A stretch of 64,000 bases of DNA, taken from assembly GCA_015179125.1 (NCBI GenBank), contig WHVA01000249.1, forward strand, positions 92,316-156,315, given 5' to 3'. Below the pieces are notes generated by a model. It was not told where the DNA came from. It saw nothing but the letters and a program-made list of their open reading frames with translations, and searched no databases. This document shows positions 1 to 10,976 of the stretch, piece by piece (the first letter of the stretch is position 1; every line of letters starts with the position of its first letter). Origin of the DNA: Gautieria morchelliformis. Lineage: Eukaryota; Basidiomycota; Agaricomycetes; Gomphales; Gomphaceae. The position numbers and the translations under genes were made by a program.

Positions 1-359
1 CAGCATGTGCAGACTCGAGCAGAGCCAGCACTGTCAACAGGGACATGACAGTTGCCGTTCTGGATGACGCGCAGGCATTCTTGATGGGCGCTGTGCGGGG
101 CTCCATTATCCAGCTAGTGAGTGCCGAGCCTGTTGGGAGGGGTGTGGTCCCTGGGGCTGGTGCTTGGGGAAGCATTGCCCTGTACCGCGCAATGGTAGTG
201 GGGCCATCAGGCGGGATGATGGGCTGGCCACAGGCCGAGCCTTTGGCCGTGGTGGGGTGGGGCGTGTCTGCCTGGCTCCTTCGAGTTTTTGCTTCAACTC
301 GTGGATTTTGTCATCCCGGCATGCTAGCTCATGCTCGGATGCCAAGTCACGCTTGAGGC
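1..359 (-). pseudogene. ORFX fragment of gypsy family E, copy 1 (cut by window edge)
   Basis: Minus-strand translation starts with LIDRLKRDLASEHE and continues ACRDDKIHELKQKLEGAR, then a proline-rich stretch (PPRPKARPVASPSS). One frameshift later it reads EPRTAPIKNACASSRTATV to the window edge. The same series occurs in the complete copy at 39.6-40.0 kb, so this is the middle of ORFX: a charged coiled-coil segment followed by a Pro/Ala-rich linker. It joins the family E chromodomain (WTLGDVTWEP) directly at about 359, so the ORFX N-terminus present in copy 2 is deleted here. I do not recognise the protein family. Function is unknown. Confidence 0.6.
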
Positions 360-2022
360 GATCAAGGCTCCCATGTCACATCTCCTAGAGTCCACCTAAT
401 TTGGAACTCTAGGTCCTTCGAGTTTATCCATCAGTGGGATAAGATCTCGTCGACGAGCCACTCTTCCTCATCGTTCGCTTCAAAGTCATAAAATGACTTT
501 GCCTCCCAGTGAGGGAACAGGTCGTCGTTATTCACTTCATACCCTTGTATGAGGCTGGTATGGAACGTTGGTGTGATGTGTCAATTTTTCAATTCCTCCA
601 GTAATTCGAGGGTTACTGTCGAGGTCTCATTATCAGCTTCATTCACGTGATATGGCCCTATATATTGTGGTACTAGTTTCCTGGCCCTTCCTTTGGCAGG
701 GTCAGGTTCTGGGTCGACAGATACACGTGGTCTCCCATCGCACATGTCCCCTTCACGACATTTCTTATTTACGTGAAATGTTTGCATCACGTGATGCTCT
801 ATGGTTGTATCGTGTGCCACCATCAGGTTCCATCAAGTCTGATGTGTGAATCGTGTCACTCCTTTGAAGGGAGTGTCCATAGCGATCTGTAGGTCGATCC
901 ATGGCATATATCTGTGGTTCAGCTCGAAGGGTGCAAACCTGTCGTCGAGCTGATGTTGCTGTTTAGGGCAACCTCAACCATTGGGCACTTGCTGGCCCAG
1001 TCCTTTTGATCATCCTTGACGACTGATTGAAGGATCTGGCCTATCAAATGGTTTGCCTGTTCAGTCAGACCATCCGTTTGGGGATGGAATGCGGTGGACA
1101 TGAGGAGTTTCATCCCCATGAGCCGTTGGAGCTCACGCCAGAATATGGGCGTGAACTTCGAGTCTCAGTCTGAGACTATGGAGTCTCATGACCTCTTTTA
1201 GGAATAGCCAGGCTATTTATTCCTTTGGCCATCACGCTCGTCATTGTCAGGATGAGGTGTACGTGTGATGTGAGTCTATCTATGATTACCATGAGGTAAT
1301 GAAAGTCATTCGATTTGGGTAGTCAGCCCATGAAATTGATCCCAATAGATTGCCATGGTCTATCGGGTAAGGCAGGCTATGTAGCAGTCCGGCGGGCCGC
1401 TGCGTGCCTGTCTTGGTGGTCTGACACTTCGTGCATGAAGTGCAGAATGTCTTGATGTCCAAAGCCATACTGAGCCACCAGTATGTTCTTCTAACATAGT
1501 TCAAAGTTTTCAGTTGACCATAGTGCCCAATCGTCTGGTGTGCATGATCGATTATGATTTCAATCAGTCTCCTTCCCCCTTGAAATACATTCTGGGGGAT
1601 GGCTATGACATCCCTCTTGAGCTGATTTTTCATCCAAATTAGCCCATCCCGGATGCCGAATCTTGGGTGCGCATCCGGGTTCCCCATGATCTTTGCGAAC
1701 ATGGGTTCCTTATGGTAAGTGTCGCTTAGGACCTTTGGCAGGTCTATGTTCTCTTTGACGCTTATGTGTAGGGAGGTTCCATCATTGCCTGCTGCAATGA
1801 TGCGGATGTTGTTGTTGTTGTTGTTTGACAATGACACATCATGGCGAGGCTCCTTGGAGGAGCATTTGTTCATGACTGAAGCTTCTATTGTTTGTGGCTC
1901 AGTTTTCTCTGCGAGGCGAGTTGATTGCCTTGTAGCTGCTGTACGCAGCTCCATGTATCAGTCGGTGGGCATTAACTCACCGTCCAGGCCTAGTCGCGCA
2001 TCTGTGTTGACAAAGACATGAT
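360..2022 (-). pseudogene. Gypsy family E pol, copy 1: integrase and chromodomain
   Basis: Broken minus-strand frames read, in order: a linker (YMELRTAATRQST); the H2C2 zinc-binding region of integrase (DHAHQTIGHYGQLKTLNYVR, then CTSCTKCQTT); the integrase core around 919-1119 (STAFHPQTDGLTEQANHLIG); the integrase C-terminal barrel at 581-823 (GRARKLVPQYIGPYHV); and a chromodomain-like end near 360-480 (DVTWEP). This is the order of Ty3/gypsy pol. Several stops and frameshifts make it dead. It matches copy 2 at 37.6-38.6 kb closely. The upstream half lies on the other side of the MITE at 2026-2420. Confidence 0.85.
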
Positions 2023-2025
2023 CCA

Positions 2026-2420
2026 CACTGCAGGCATATAGAAGTTTTCTTGTCTGAAAAACTGCTCAAAAAACTGTAAATATTTTCCAAATATTTTTAG
2101 TGGTTTTTATGTAAAAATAAAATTTTGTGTTTGTAATAGAATTTGTTCAGCAAGAAAATTGTAAAAAAAAATTCAAAGTTTTTTGCAGGGTTATTTTTTG
2201 GGTTTCTTTGTGTTTTCACAAAGAAACTTATAAAAACACATAACAAAACCCTGTAAAAAACTTTAAACTTTTTTACAATTTTCTTTCTCAACAAATTCTA
2301 ACAAAAACACAAACTTTTGTTAAAGTTTTTTTACATAAAAAACACTAAAAATATTTGGAAAACATTTACAGTTTTTTTGAACAGTTTTTCAGACCAGAAA
2401 ATTTTTATATGCCTCCAGTG
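2026..2420. mobile_element. Palindromic MITE with CACTG ends and 3-bp CCA duplication
   Basis: The AT-rich segment folds almost completely on itself. The left end CACTGCAGGCATATA pairs with the right end, whose reverse complement is CACTGGAGGCATATA, and complementarity continues inward (CTGAAAAACTG, AAATATTTTTAGTG, GAAAATTGTAAAAA) to a centre near 2223. CCA is present immediately outside both ends (2023-2025 and 2421-2423). CACTR termini with 3-bp duplications are known for the CACTA/EnSpm superfamily. It has no coding capacity. Removing it with one CCA rejoins the gypsy E frame as DDNHL-DHVFVN, which confirms the insertion boundaries. Confidence 0.85.
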
Positions 2421-2423
2421 CCA

Positions 2424-3241
2424 GGTGATTGTCATCACCCATGTCCGTTTCATAGTAGTGTGATAGACAGTCTGCTACCTTGTTCTCAATGCCGTCAACA
2501 TGGACGGTGTTGTAATTGAAGTGAGATAGAAACTCCCACCACTGGACCTGTCTGTTTGACAGATTCTTCTGGGTCTCAAAGTATTCGAGACCCTTGTGGT
2601 CCATGACTAGGGTGAACTTTTGCCCTAGGAGTTTGTCCTCCCATTTCATGAGAGCTTCGAGCACCGCAATGCATGCTTGTGTGTGCTGTAGTGTTGCTGA
2701 GCAACACTGAACTTCTTTGACAAGAAGCAAGCTGGCCAACATGTTTTCCAGTCTGGTCCTTGGCTGTAGACGGCTCCAACACCAAGACTTTGAACTGTCG
2801 GTGATGACCCATATTGGGTCCGCGTTCCGTATGTCAACTGGACGTAGGATCGGGCCTTGCAGGCCAATGCTCTTGTGCTCTGGAAGCATTTGTTCAGTAG
2901 GGGCATCTATTCAAATGGATGGTTGTTGCACACGCATCCTGATAATGGGGTGGTGTATGCACTGACATACCACATGTAGTGTGCCAGGTATTGGATGAGG
3001 CCGAGGAACCTCTGTATGTCATTAAACGTACAGGACCTCCTCCATTCGCCGATGCATTGCATTTTATCACCATCCGTGTGAACTCCTTGGCCATCTATGA
3101 TATGGCCAAGGCACTCCATTTGTTCTGAATAGAGATCAACCTTCTTTTTACTTAAGAAGAGATGATTACTCCATAGTCTGTCGAAGAGTATGCAGAGATG
3201 CTCCTCATGCTCTTGTATTGAGTGCAAGAATATTAATATGT
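2424..3241 (-). pseudogene. Gypsy family E pol, copy 1: RT end and RNase H
   Basis: Minus-strand frames 2907-3241 encode the RT thumb side (LFLSKKKVDLYSEQMECLGH, then DIQRFLGLIQYLAHYM). Frames at 2389-2889 encode RNase H (ITDSSKSW, DHKGLEYFETQKNL, QVQWWEFLSHFNYNTVHVDG), ending DDNHL where the MITE was inserted. The RT fingers/palm and everything upstream are missing: the copy stops at about 3241, where an unrelated plus-strand gag begins. Frameshifts and stops show it is inactive. Confidence 0.8.
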
Positions 3242-3244
3242 TCT

Positions 3245-4800
3245 TCATACCCTGCCAACCCAGTTCCACCCACTCAAGCCCCAGATCTCATGCAAGCTAT
3301 TGCCATGCTGGCTGGCAACCTCCAAGGCCTGACTCAAGCACTGCGCTCCAAGACCAAAGTCCATGAACCTGACCAGTTCGACAGTTCCAACCCAAATAAG
3401 CTTCAGCCCTTTTTGGTTCAGCTTCAACTCAATTTCCACGACCACCCCAACACCCTTTCTGACAATGAGTAGAAGGTCAACTATGCTGTTTCCTACCTCT
3501 GTGGCATGGTGTCAAGATTGGGTTTTAGGCATTAATATCGTGTATTAGTGCACACAGCGAATGCCCGAATGGCTTGTGCAACGAAGTGTTTAGTTCGGAG
3601 AATAAGATGCACGAATAAATGTTTAGAAGGCAAGAGGGCTGCCTGAACGGAGCTCTCCCTATCTACAGTCGTAGCGAAATAGCCCATGATTCTTGATGAT
3701 GTAATGTGCAAGGTCTTATGGAAAGGTTGTCTAGTAGTAACCATGCTTTCGCCAGTGAAGGTGTTCCTTTGGAGCCCTTCACCGACAGCACCGATAATAG
3801 TAGGAAGGCCAAGGTGATGAAGGTGAAGTACAAAAACTCACCAGTGGTGCTTAAGTCCTCCTCTGGTCTAAGATAGGGGTCTATAGAAGAGGGCTCAAGA
3901 CGATAGTCCCAGTGAGGTCAAGTTTTGCACAAGATAGACATATGATAATTGAACTGGGGAATATACATGTGAACGTAAACTACTTATACTGAATGCTCAT
4001 ATGATATCAGTGAATAGGAAAGAGGCTATTATGACTCAGGTTGGATAGGGGTGTGCAGTCAGGATACAAATAGATGAAACAAATATACAATGGAAGAATG
4101 GGGGAGTGCAAACATGAAACAATGGAGAGAGAGAGGACAAAGGTACCTATGTATGAAAACACACCTTGAAAGCTGCATGCATGTTACCCTGCACATACTT
4201 TTGGTCTGCTGGGTTGATCCCACACGATCTATGGGTAGGACATCCCATGAATGCATTATGGCCATAGGAACACCCAAAGGGGGTTGAGTCAGGGAGATGA
4301 TGGGGCCAGTGATGAACCATCACGCCAGGTAAAGGATGTCGATCGTGTTTGATGGCGTGCCTACTGGTGAATGATGTGAGTAGTGAATAACTGTTTGGAG
4401 AATTTGGCGAAGAGTGAATGAGCGAACATAGAGGTGGAGTGATGAAAGGGAAAATGGGGTTACTGGATACAAGAAATAAATGAGTCACGACACATGGCTC
4501 TCAACTATTTTGAACTGGCCCTCATGGATCCCTATGCCATTGTTGATTGGGCAGATGATTTTCCCAACTTCATTTCCAAAACTCTGCAACAACTTCAGAC
4601 CTTTCAATATGGAAGCTGATGCAGAAAATGAACTTGATAAGCTTTGTATGAAAGACTCTCATAAGATAGCTGAATACATTGTTACATTCCAGCAGCTTGC
4701 TCCTTGAGTCCAGTGGGGAGAAACCACACTCCACTGACAGTTTTACAGGTGTCTTCCATCCCACATCAAGGACGAAATTGCCCGTGGGTGGATGCTCACA
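3245..4800 (+). pseudogene. Gag remnant of a B-like chromovirus, split by a solo LTR
   Basis: The first piece, 3245-3509, encodes PDLMQAIAMLAGNLQGL, TKVHEPDQFDSSNPNKLQPF and LVQLQLNFHD. The second piece, 4498-4800, encodes LNYFELALMDPYAIVDWADD, MEADAENELDKLCMKD and HKIAEYIVTFQQLAP. Together they follow the gag of the element at 27179-28585 without a gap once the LTR at 3510-4492 is removed. Substitutions, stops and a frameshift near 4600 make it non-functional. The start of gag and the zinc knuckle are missing. Confidence 0.8.
3510..4492. repeat. Solo LTR, family A (983 bp), TSD CATGG
   Basis: The segment begins TGTCAAGATTGGG and ends AGTCACGACA, the TG...CA form of an LTR. CATGG occurs directly outside both ends (3505-3509 and 4493-4497). 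It interrupts a gag reading frame that resumes in register of homology afterwards. A related LTR lies at 12672-13942. No internal region of this family is recognised in the window. Confidence 0.88.
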
Positions 4801-7800
4801 ACTTTTTATTACCTGTAGCTTCACCCATTTTATTCTCAAATTATAGAAAAGAAGAGGACGAAAGTACATGCCAATCTTATTGTTGGGATATAAATAAATT
4901 TTCTTTTGTCCCTCCCCGAGCGGCAGTGAGAAGTAACCAACAACTCAATGGTACCCCTCCTTGAGAGGGGGAGCCATATAATATATGGGAAAGTCACAAA
5001 GTCACAGAAGATGTAGGCTAAAAAACATTTAATGAAATCAGTGCACTCACCTTTGGAGCACAAGTTAAGTCCAGAACACAAGTTTTTGGTTGAAAACAGT
5101 GGAGTATGACCACAGTAAAGGATGTAAATATATGCAAACAAGAGGTGAATAAGTGACTGAGATTTTTCAAAAAAAAATATTTTAGCAAACAAAGACAAAT
5201 AAAGTGACAGTGATTAGTCACCAATGATGACTTAATGCAGCCTTGGTTGGAGGATGACTAACAGGGATTATGTGATATAATTGGTGGTAGGAATGTTTTA
5301 ATAACAGTGGAGGGGTGTTTGGAAGTTAATTTTTTCTAAGCATCCAGATCCTCTTTTTATATGATTTGTAGTGGTTGTGCACAGACCATGCAGAATTTTG
5401 TTGTATGGTTATAGTGAACAGACTGACATGGATATAGTGTAAAAACCAGACTGTGTGATGGAATTTTTTTCTTTTAGGGTCATGGACCACACCAGATTCA
5501 GTGACAAATCTGGGTTTGTAATAGATGGATTTACCGGTCTGTAGGTTACTGTGGGTGTAGTGACAGACGTGGATTTTTGTGACAGAATATTGTTATGGAC
5601 AGACATGGGCCAAATGTGACAGAATAAAAATTGATTTTTTGTCGCAAAATGTGTGCTTTGTATGTGGGTGTCTAGATGTTCAAAAATTATATCTGATATG
5701 TCATTTCTCATGACAGTGTGGGTGTTTTGATTTAGTTGAAAATATAATTTTCAGATAAAAGCTATTGTAGCATGTGTACAATCACTGTAAAATTAAGTGA
5801 AGCTTAATCTGTGATTGTTTATATTTCTAGACCTTGTTCTCATATAGAAAACTTTATGTTCATGGCATCCTGGTATTTATTATACAAACATAACATTCCT
5901 CAGGGTTGGTGACAGATTTCTTTTGTGTGTGTTTCTTTTGGCACGTGACATGTTATCTAAAGCGATGTTTATTTTCTTCAGAGACACATATTTTGTCTTT
6001 AAAACCTTCTAAGGTAAATGAGGATATTTAAGATATGTATATCTTTCCTTATTCTGAAAAACCTGAGCTTATTGATGAGTTAGCGGTGCACACTTCTTTT
6101 ATATATGATGCCCATCGATACACATTTATTTATATACTGCACCCATCAATGATTTTGATACATGTCTCTTTATAGCATCCAAAATAGCGTCATGATACAT
6201 CCTTTTAACTTTGACCTAACCAATGGTTCAGATGTACATGTTTTCTTTATCCCTTGAATACACCACATATTTCTGCTCCAAGTGAGCAGCCTTCAGGGCG
6301 ATGCTTTTTGGCCTGTCGATGAAGGGGGTGATGGTGTTGGGTTACAAAGTTGGGCAGGTTGGTGGGGAAAATTGAAATGGTATGGGTCGAAACTGCAGCT
6401 TGTGCCGCTTTCAATGATGTGTATGTCTCCAGTACTTTCTTTGTCCTCCTGTGTAAAGGGGAGATAGTGGATTGGCATGTCAACTCAACCTGAAAGTGGG
6501 TCAAAAAAGAGTTCGTGGGGATCTAGGCTGCTGCCCCAGTCCAAGCTGCTTATGCTCGTCCTGCCAGATTGGCATCTGTTGTGGGCTGGTGTTGGTGGTC
6601 AAACTCGAATGATTGGAATCATAGGGACTGATGATGTTGATGTATGAGTGGAGTACATGGCAGCAGAGCTGATGGCTCAGTTTGGAGTATGATGGTGCTT
6701 TGTCTGATAGCTGTGGATAGGTTCCACGTAGCGCAGTTTTTTAGCGGAGTTATCTGGTTGGTGATATTTTGAGATATCTGCCAGGGTTATTGTTTTTATT
6801 TGGTTAGATTCCTTGTAAGTGCGTAGCATCACATGGAGGAATAAGTTGATTTTTTATTTTTATTTTGGAAGTAAACACTTTTTGGTGGTTAGCTCCATTT
6901 AGGTGGTTAGATCTCACCACAGTCTGCAGGTAGTGAAAGTATTTATGGTCTGTTTATTTGTGAAAATATTGCATATCTAAATGAGATATGTGAAGTCCAA
7001 CCTAATGTAATAATTTGCTGATTACAGACAACAAAAGAAAATTAATCTATCATTGTGTATCAGCCATACCAATGGTGTCTTAATGACTTGCTATGTGGTT
7101 GGTTGATAGAATTATTAAATCAGATAGCAGCAGAGGTGGTTTGTTACCTGTTTGCAAGTCAGAATTTGCCATCTATATTTATTGGCAGCATCTACTATTG
7201 TATTATTTTGAGCAAGTCATTTGTACTTTAATAACAGAATTGTTGCAGGATGTTATGCGAGCATATGCACCAAACCTCTATGCCAGGTAGAGATTGTAGT
7301 GACAAAAGGAAAATGTGTTTTCTAGGCAAGCCTAGAGAGCAGTGTTTATGCAGTTTCAAAATAACCGAGTGCATAATCAGCTTGTATGTTATTTTCCCAA
7401 TTCAGTCAAAGCCACTATTTTTTAAGGAATGGTGGTCTTTAGACTTTGACAGGCTGCTTGAATTCTGAGTTGATAAGAGTGCAGCAGACATATATTGCAT
7501 TATCAGCCAATAGTACATGTCATTTTTGCATAAATAGTAGTGAGTTTTATACTTGAACTGACATTTGCATATGGTTTCGCACAGCTATTTTTTGCCTTTT
7601 GTTTTAGGCAGGAGGTGACCCGATCAGCAAGATATAAAAGTAGATTTATATCAGATCTACTTGAGTAAAATAAAAACTCCTTGCATTGTTATGCATGGAA
7701 CAAACCGAGGTGTTTATTTGACTCTAAAGTATTATATCATTTACAATATGGTCGGAAGGACATGTTTTTGTATAAATCATATGTATGTGAGGGCTATTCC

Positions 7801-8264
7801 TTGTTTGACTCAGTCAGACATGTGAACCATAGTCATCTGATATGAATGTTTTCCAAGCATTCATGTGCAGGCAGTTAAAGCATGTTGCTGTATGACTATA
7901 GCAGGGCCATTCAATTGAAGGCCTCTAGGATAGTATTACAGTACAGTGGATAAGTGAATTAACTTTGCCTGTTTGTGCTGTTGTCAAGCAGATTGATGAC
8001 ACATTTGTGTCGGTAATTTCTTTATCCCCATTCTCTGATACAGAGTCTTTTTTTATCTGGATTTTTTTGGTGTATTTTTTTTTTTTTTTTTTTGAATATT
8101 GGTTATATAGTTTTTTAGCAATAGGCTTTTTAAAGCATGTATTTTATTTAATTGTTTATTTGGTATATATTTGGGGTGGTATGTAACAGGTTACCACTAT
8201 GAATATTGTTTTCATTTTTTTAGTTTCAATTTTATATATAAAAGTGATAGTTGGATGGTAATAA
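4801..8264. other. AT-rich stretch without recognisable gene
   Basis: I see only short, low-complexity frames here. Local features are a run of T at about 8078-8093 and a GC-rich hairpin near 4955-4975 (CCCTCC/GGAGGG-type). It borders the 3' side of the Penelope-like RT and shares its AT-rich composition, so part of it may be untranslated sequence of that element. No LTR ends, tRNA or host exon could be supported. Confidence 0.5.
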
Positions 8265-10669
8265 TTATAATCCCTTCTTTTTTCTAGCTTGTAGTAGCAG
8301 AGAAAGTAGTTTAGGAGGTGCTCGGTAGCATATCATCACCGGTGTAGCCATTTTGGCAGGTAGTTCACCGATGTCTTTGATTGTTTTATGGAACTCATCT
8401 AGACTGTTTCCTAAAAACGAAAGTGATACGATTGGATTGTACATGATTTTCAGGATGAATGGTACAGATTGGTTTTTAGGGTTTTGTCTAAGATAGTGTG
8501 CTCTGTATGACCATTTGACTGAGAGGAAGGCTTTGTGAATGAATGCTAAAGTATATCCTCTTCTTTGTAGTCGAAGTTTAAACAGCTGGAGGATGTGCTC
8601 GTAGTCTGTTTCTCTTGCACTAAGTCTGACATATCTAATTGCTTCCCCTTTGATAAAACCATTTTTGTTGTGGTTAGGGTGATATGAATGGAAGGGTAGA
8701 TATGGATAACGATTGAGTTCTTTTTGGAATACTTTTACTAGAACACCAGCTGAGTTTTTATATCGCCCAAGTGTTACATCAAGGAAATTAACAGACTGTT
8801 GAGAGATTTCAGCAGTAAGCTTTATTGTTTGATCAATACTATTGAGCTCTTTTAGAAAGGTGAGGATTTGGTCATGCTTCGCTCTAAAGATTGCCAGTAC
8901 ATCATCAATGAAGTGGATGTAAAATAAAAGTCCTTTGCTTTTCCATTTGTTAACTGTTGCTCGCTCGAGCATGTGCATAAAGATATTAGCATAGGGAGGA
9001 CCAACAGGACTTCCCATAGCTGTTCCATTTCATTGCCTTTTGACAGAGCCATTAAATGTCATATATCCTGTGGTCAGGACTAGATGTAAGCTTTTGAGTA
9101 GAAATTCTCTTTTGGCATGACATTCCCTGTTGATTTCTCTAAGAAAGGTTTGCATAGCAAGCATTCCTCTGTCTATATCTATGTTAGGGTATAGTGCTTC
9201 AACGTCAGCTGTTACAAAGTGTATATCTTTGCTGTGTATGGGAATTTGTTGTCTAATCATATTAGATTCAAGCATGTTAATTCGCTCATTGGTATCTTTT
9301 AGCACAGTTCCTGTTTGAAGAGATAATGGATTCAGCTGTGCTGCAATCCATTCTGATAGATGAAAAGTCATCCAAGTCATGCTAGGTAGGATAGGTCGTC
9401 CTTTAACTGGCTGTTTTTGAACTTTGGCAGTGATGTAAAACCTCATGATTTTCCATTCATGCTTTTGTAATATCCATTTGACTTCTGGTAGTTCTAGATA
9501 GTCTTTGTATTCTTGAGTCAGTTTACTGACTTGGTGAAAGATTTCATTCATTTTTGTTTGGCCTTGGTCTAACCCGAGGAATGCCTCAGTACATTCTTCA
9601 TAGTTGTTTGTATTATTTAAGTGTGCCTCGCAGGCTTGTATATACCATTTGGTAGTTGTGACGGCATATCCAAAGTTTTTATCTGCTATGATAATCATGA
9701 TGTCTGGTCTGGTGTGAAGGAAGCTGTTAAGCTCCTTCCTTAGTGACTTGTGCCAATTATATTTAGGCATAGACCCTGGTTGGTTTATAAGTGTATCATA
9801 TAGGTTTTTTAGTCCTTTTTCTAGTTGTTTTGAACTAGATATCGGTGGGGTTTTTTTTGACTTGATCCACCAGTCTGGTATTTTGTCTTTCTCAGGATCC
9901 AGTTTGTTCTTCCTATATAACCATTGCCATCTGCATTGTTTGATAAATTCAGACATAGCATCATGAATAATTTGGCGTTCTGGTTTTGGTGTTGGAATAA
10001 ACTTAGTTCCTAAAGATAAGGCATCAAGGACTTTTTGTGGGATGATACAGTTGGTTAAATTATGGATTGTAGTTGGGCAAATACCACGTCTTTCAATGTG
10101 TGAGTTAACTTTTGACTGTGCATCAAGTTTTTCTGTTAGACGTATGATATTTGACTTCGATACAATTTTTTTAAGTCTGTTGGAATGTTTATTCCTTCTT
10201 CTATGTTTATGTATCAATTTTCCTTCCCCTTTCCCTTCCTCATCTGTTGCATGTCCTTCCTGGAGTAAGGAGAGTAAGTTACTTTCCTTTTCTCTGGTTT
10301 GACAGCCTTGCTGCCAGCTCTGACCTGTAATAGATTTTTTAAAGGTAGAGAGAGATGATGGGTGATATATGCTAACATTAGCTTGCTCCAGCTGAGTGCT
10401 TTCTTTGCCATGTACTCTTTTGGCTCCTTCTTCCCATTGTTCAGCACCTTTTTTCCTTCCTTGTTCTATCCATGCTGCAAACTGCTCATCCCAATGTTTA
10501 ATAACAGCAGAACACTCCACTAGAGATTGATCTAGGTGATCAGGGTGTTTGGCTGTCTCCTGATTGAGGGAATTCTTGAGTTCTCCAAGAAATTGCTCAG
10601 CAATAAGCCCTGAAGGTTGTATTATCTGAGCCAGGAGTGCTACATTTATTACAAATATCTAGACAACTA
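8265..10669 (-). pseudogene. Penelope-like reverse transcriptase, no GIY-YIG domain
   Basis: One minus-strand frame of about 800 codons, broken by a single TGA at 9030-9032. RT motifs in order: template-binding region (IIADKNFGYAVTTTKWY); motif A (FVTADVEALYPNIDIDRG); motif B (NGTAMGSPVGPPYANIFM); motif C (YIHFIDDVLAIF) with both aspartates. The region after RT (SVNFLDVTLGRY, PFHSYHPNHNKNGFIKGEAI, LRLQRRGYT) is typical of Penelope-like elements. The frame ends at KKKGL with no GIY-YIG endonuclease, as in EN-minus (Coprina/Athena-type) elements. The frame is open upstream to a TAG near 10670 but holds no ATG before residue ~190 of the longest ORF, so the 5' end is probably truncated. Codons are AT-rich, unlike the neighbours. 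The single stop may be a recent CGA or TGG change. Confidence 0.85.
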
Positions 10670-10976
10670 CTATTACTCCATAGTCTAATACTCTCTCATT
10701 ATAACTAGTCATACTAATACTCCTACTCATATCTGTTACAAGTATCTCTCCAAGTATCTGTTACTTGTAGTCTAATACTCTCTCATATGTATATATATCT
10801 TCAAGATGTTTAAATATATACAGAATCATCTAATAACATCTATCATTCTCCTTATAAATACTACTATATATTCCTATATGTTGTTATTAATACTCTTATA
10901 GTATATATTATATACTCATATATGCTGTATTACATAATCATTATGAATATCCTCCCATCATCATCAATCACAGATC
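10670..10976. other. AT-rich low-complexity spacer with short direct repeats
   Basis: No gene is visible. TAGTCTAATACTCTCTCAT occurs twice (about 10682 and 10770), and AAGTATCT and CTGTTAC recur between them. The stretch lies between the 5' end of the Penelope-like RT and the start of the antisense gene of chromovirus G1. No LTR could be delimited here, so the 3' LTR expected for G1 is absent or replaced. Confidence 0.5.

Noticed and set aside
4883..5100. TGTTGGGATATAAATA looked like a copia LTR start
   Set aside because: No matching end, primer site or duplication could be found.
8265..10976. Telomere-repeat arrays expected next to an EN-minus Penelope-like element
   Set aside because: No TTAGGG or CCCTAA arrays were seen on either side.
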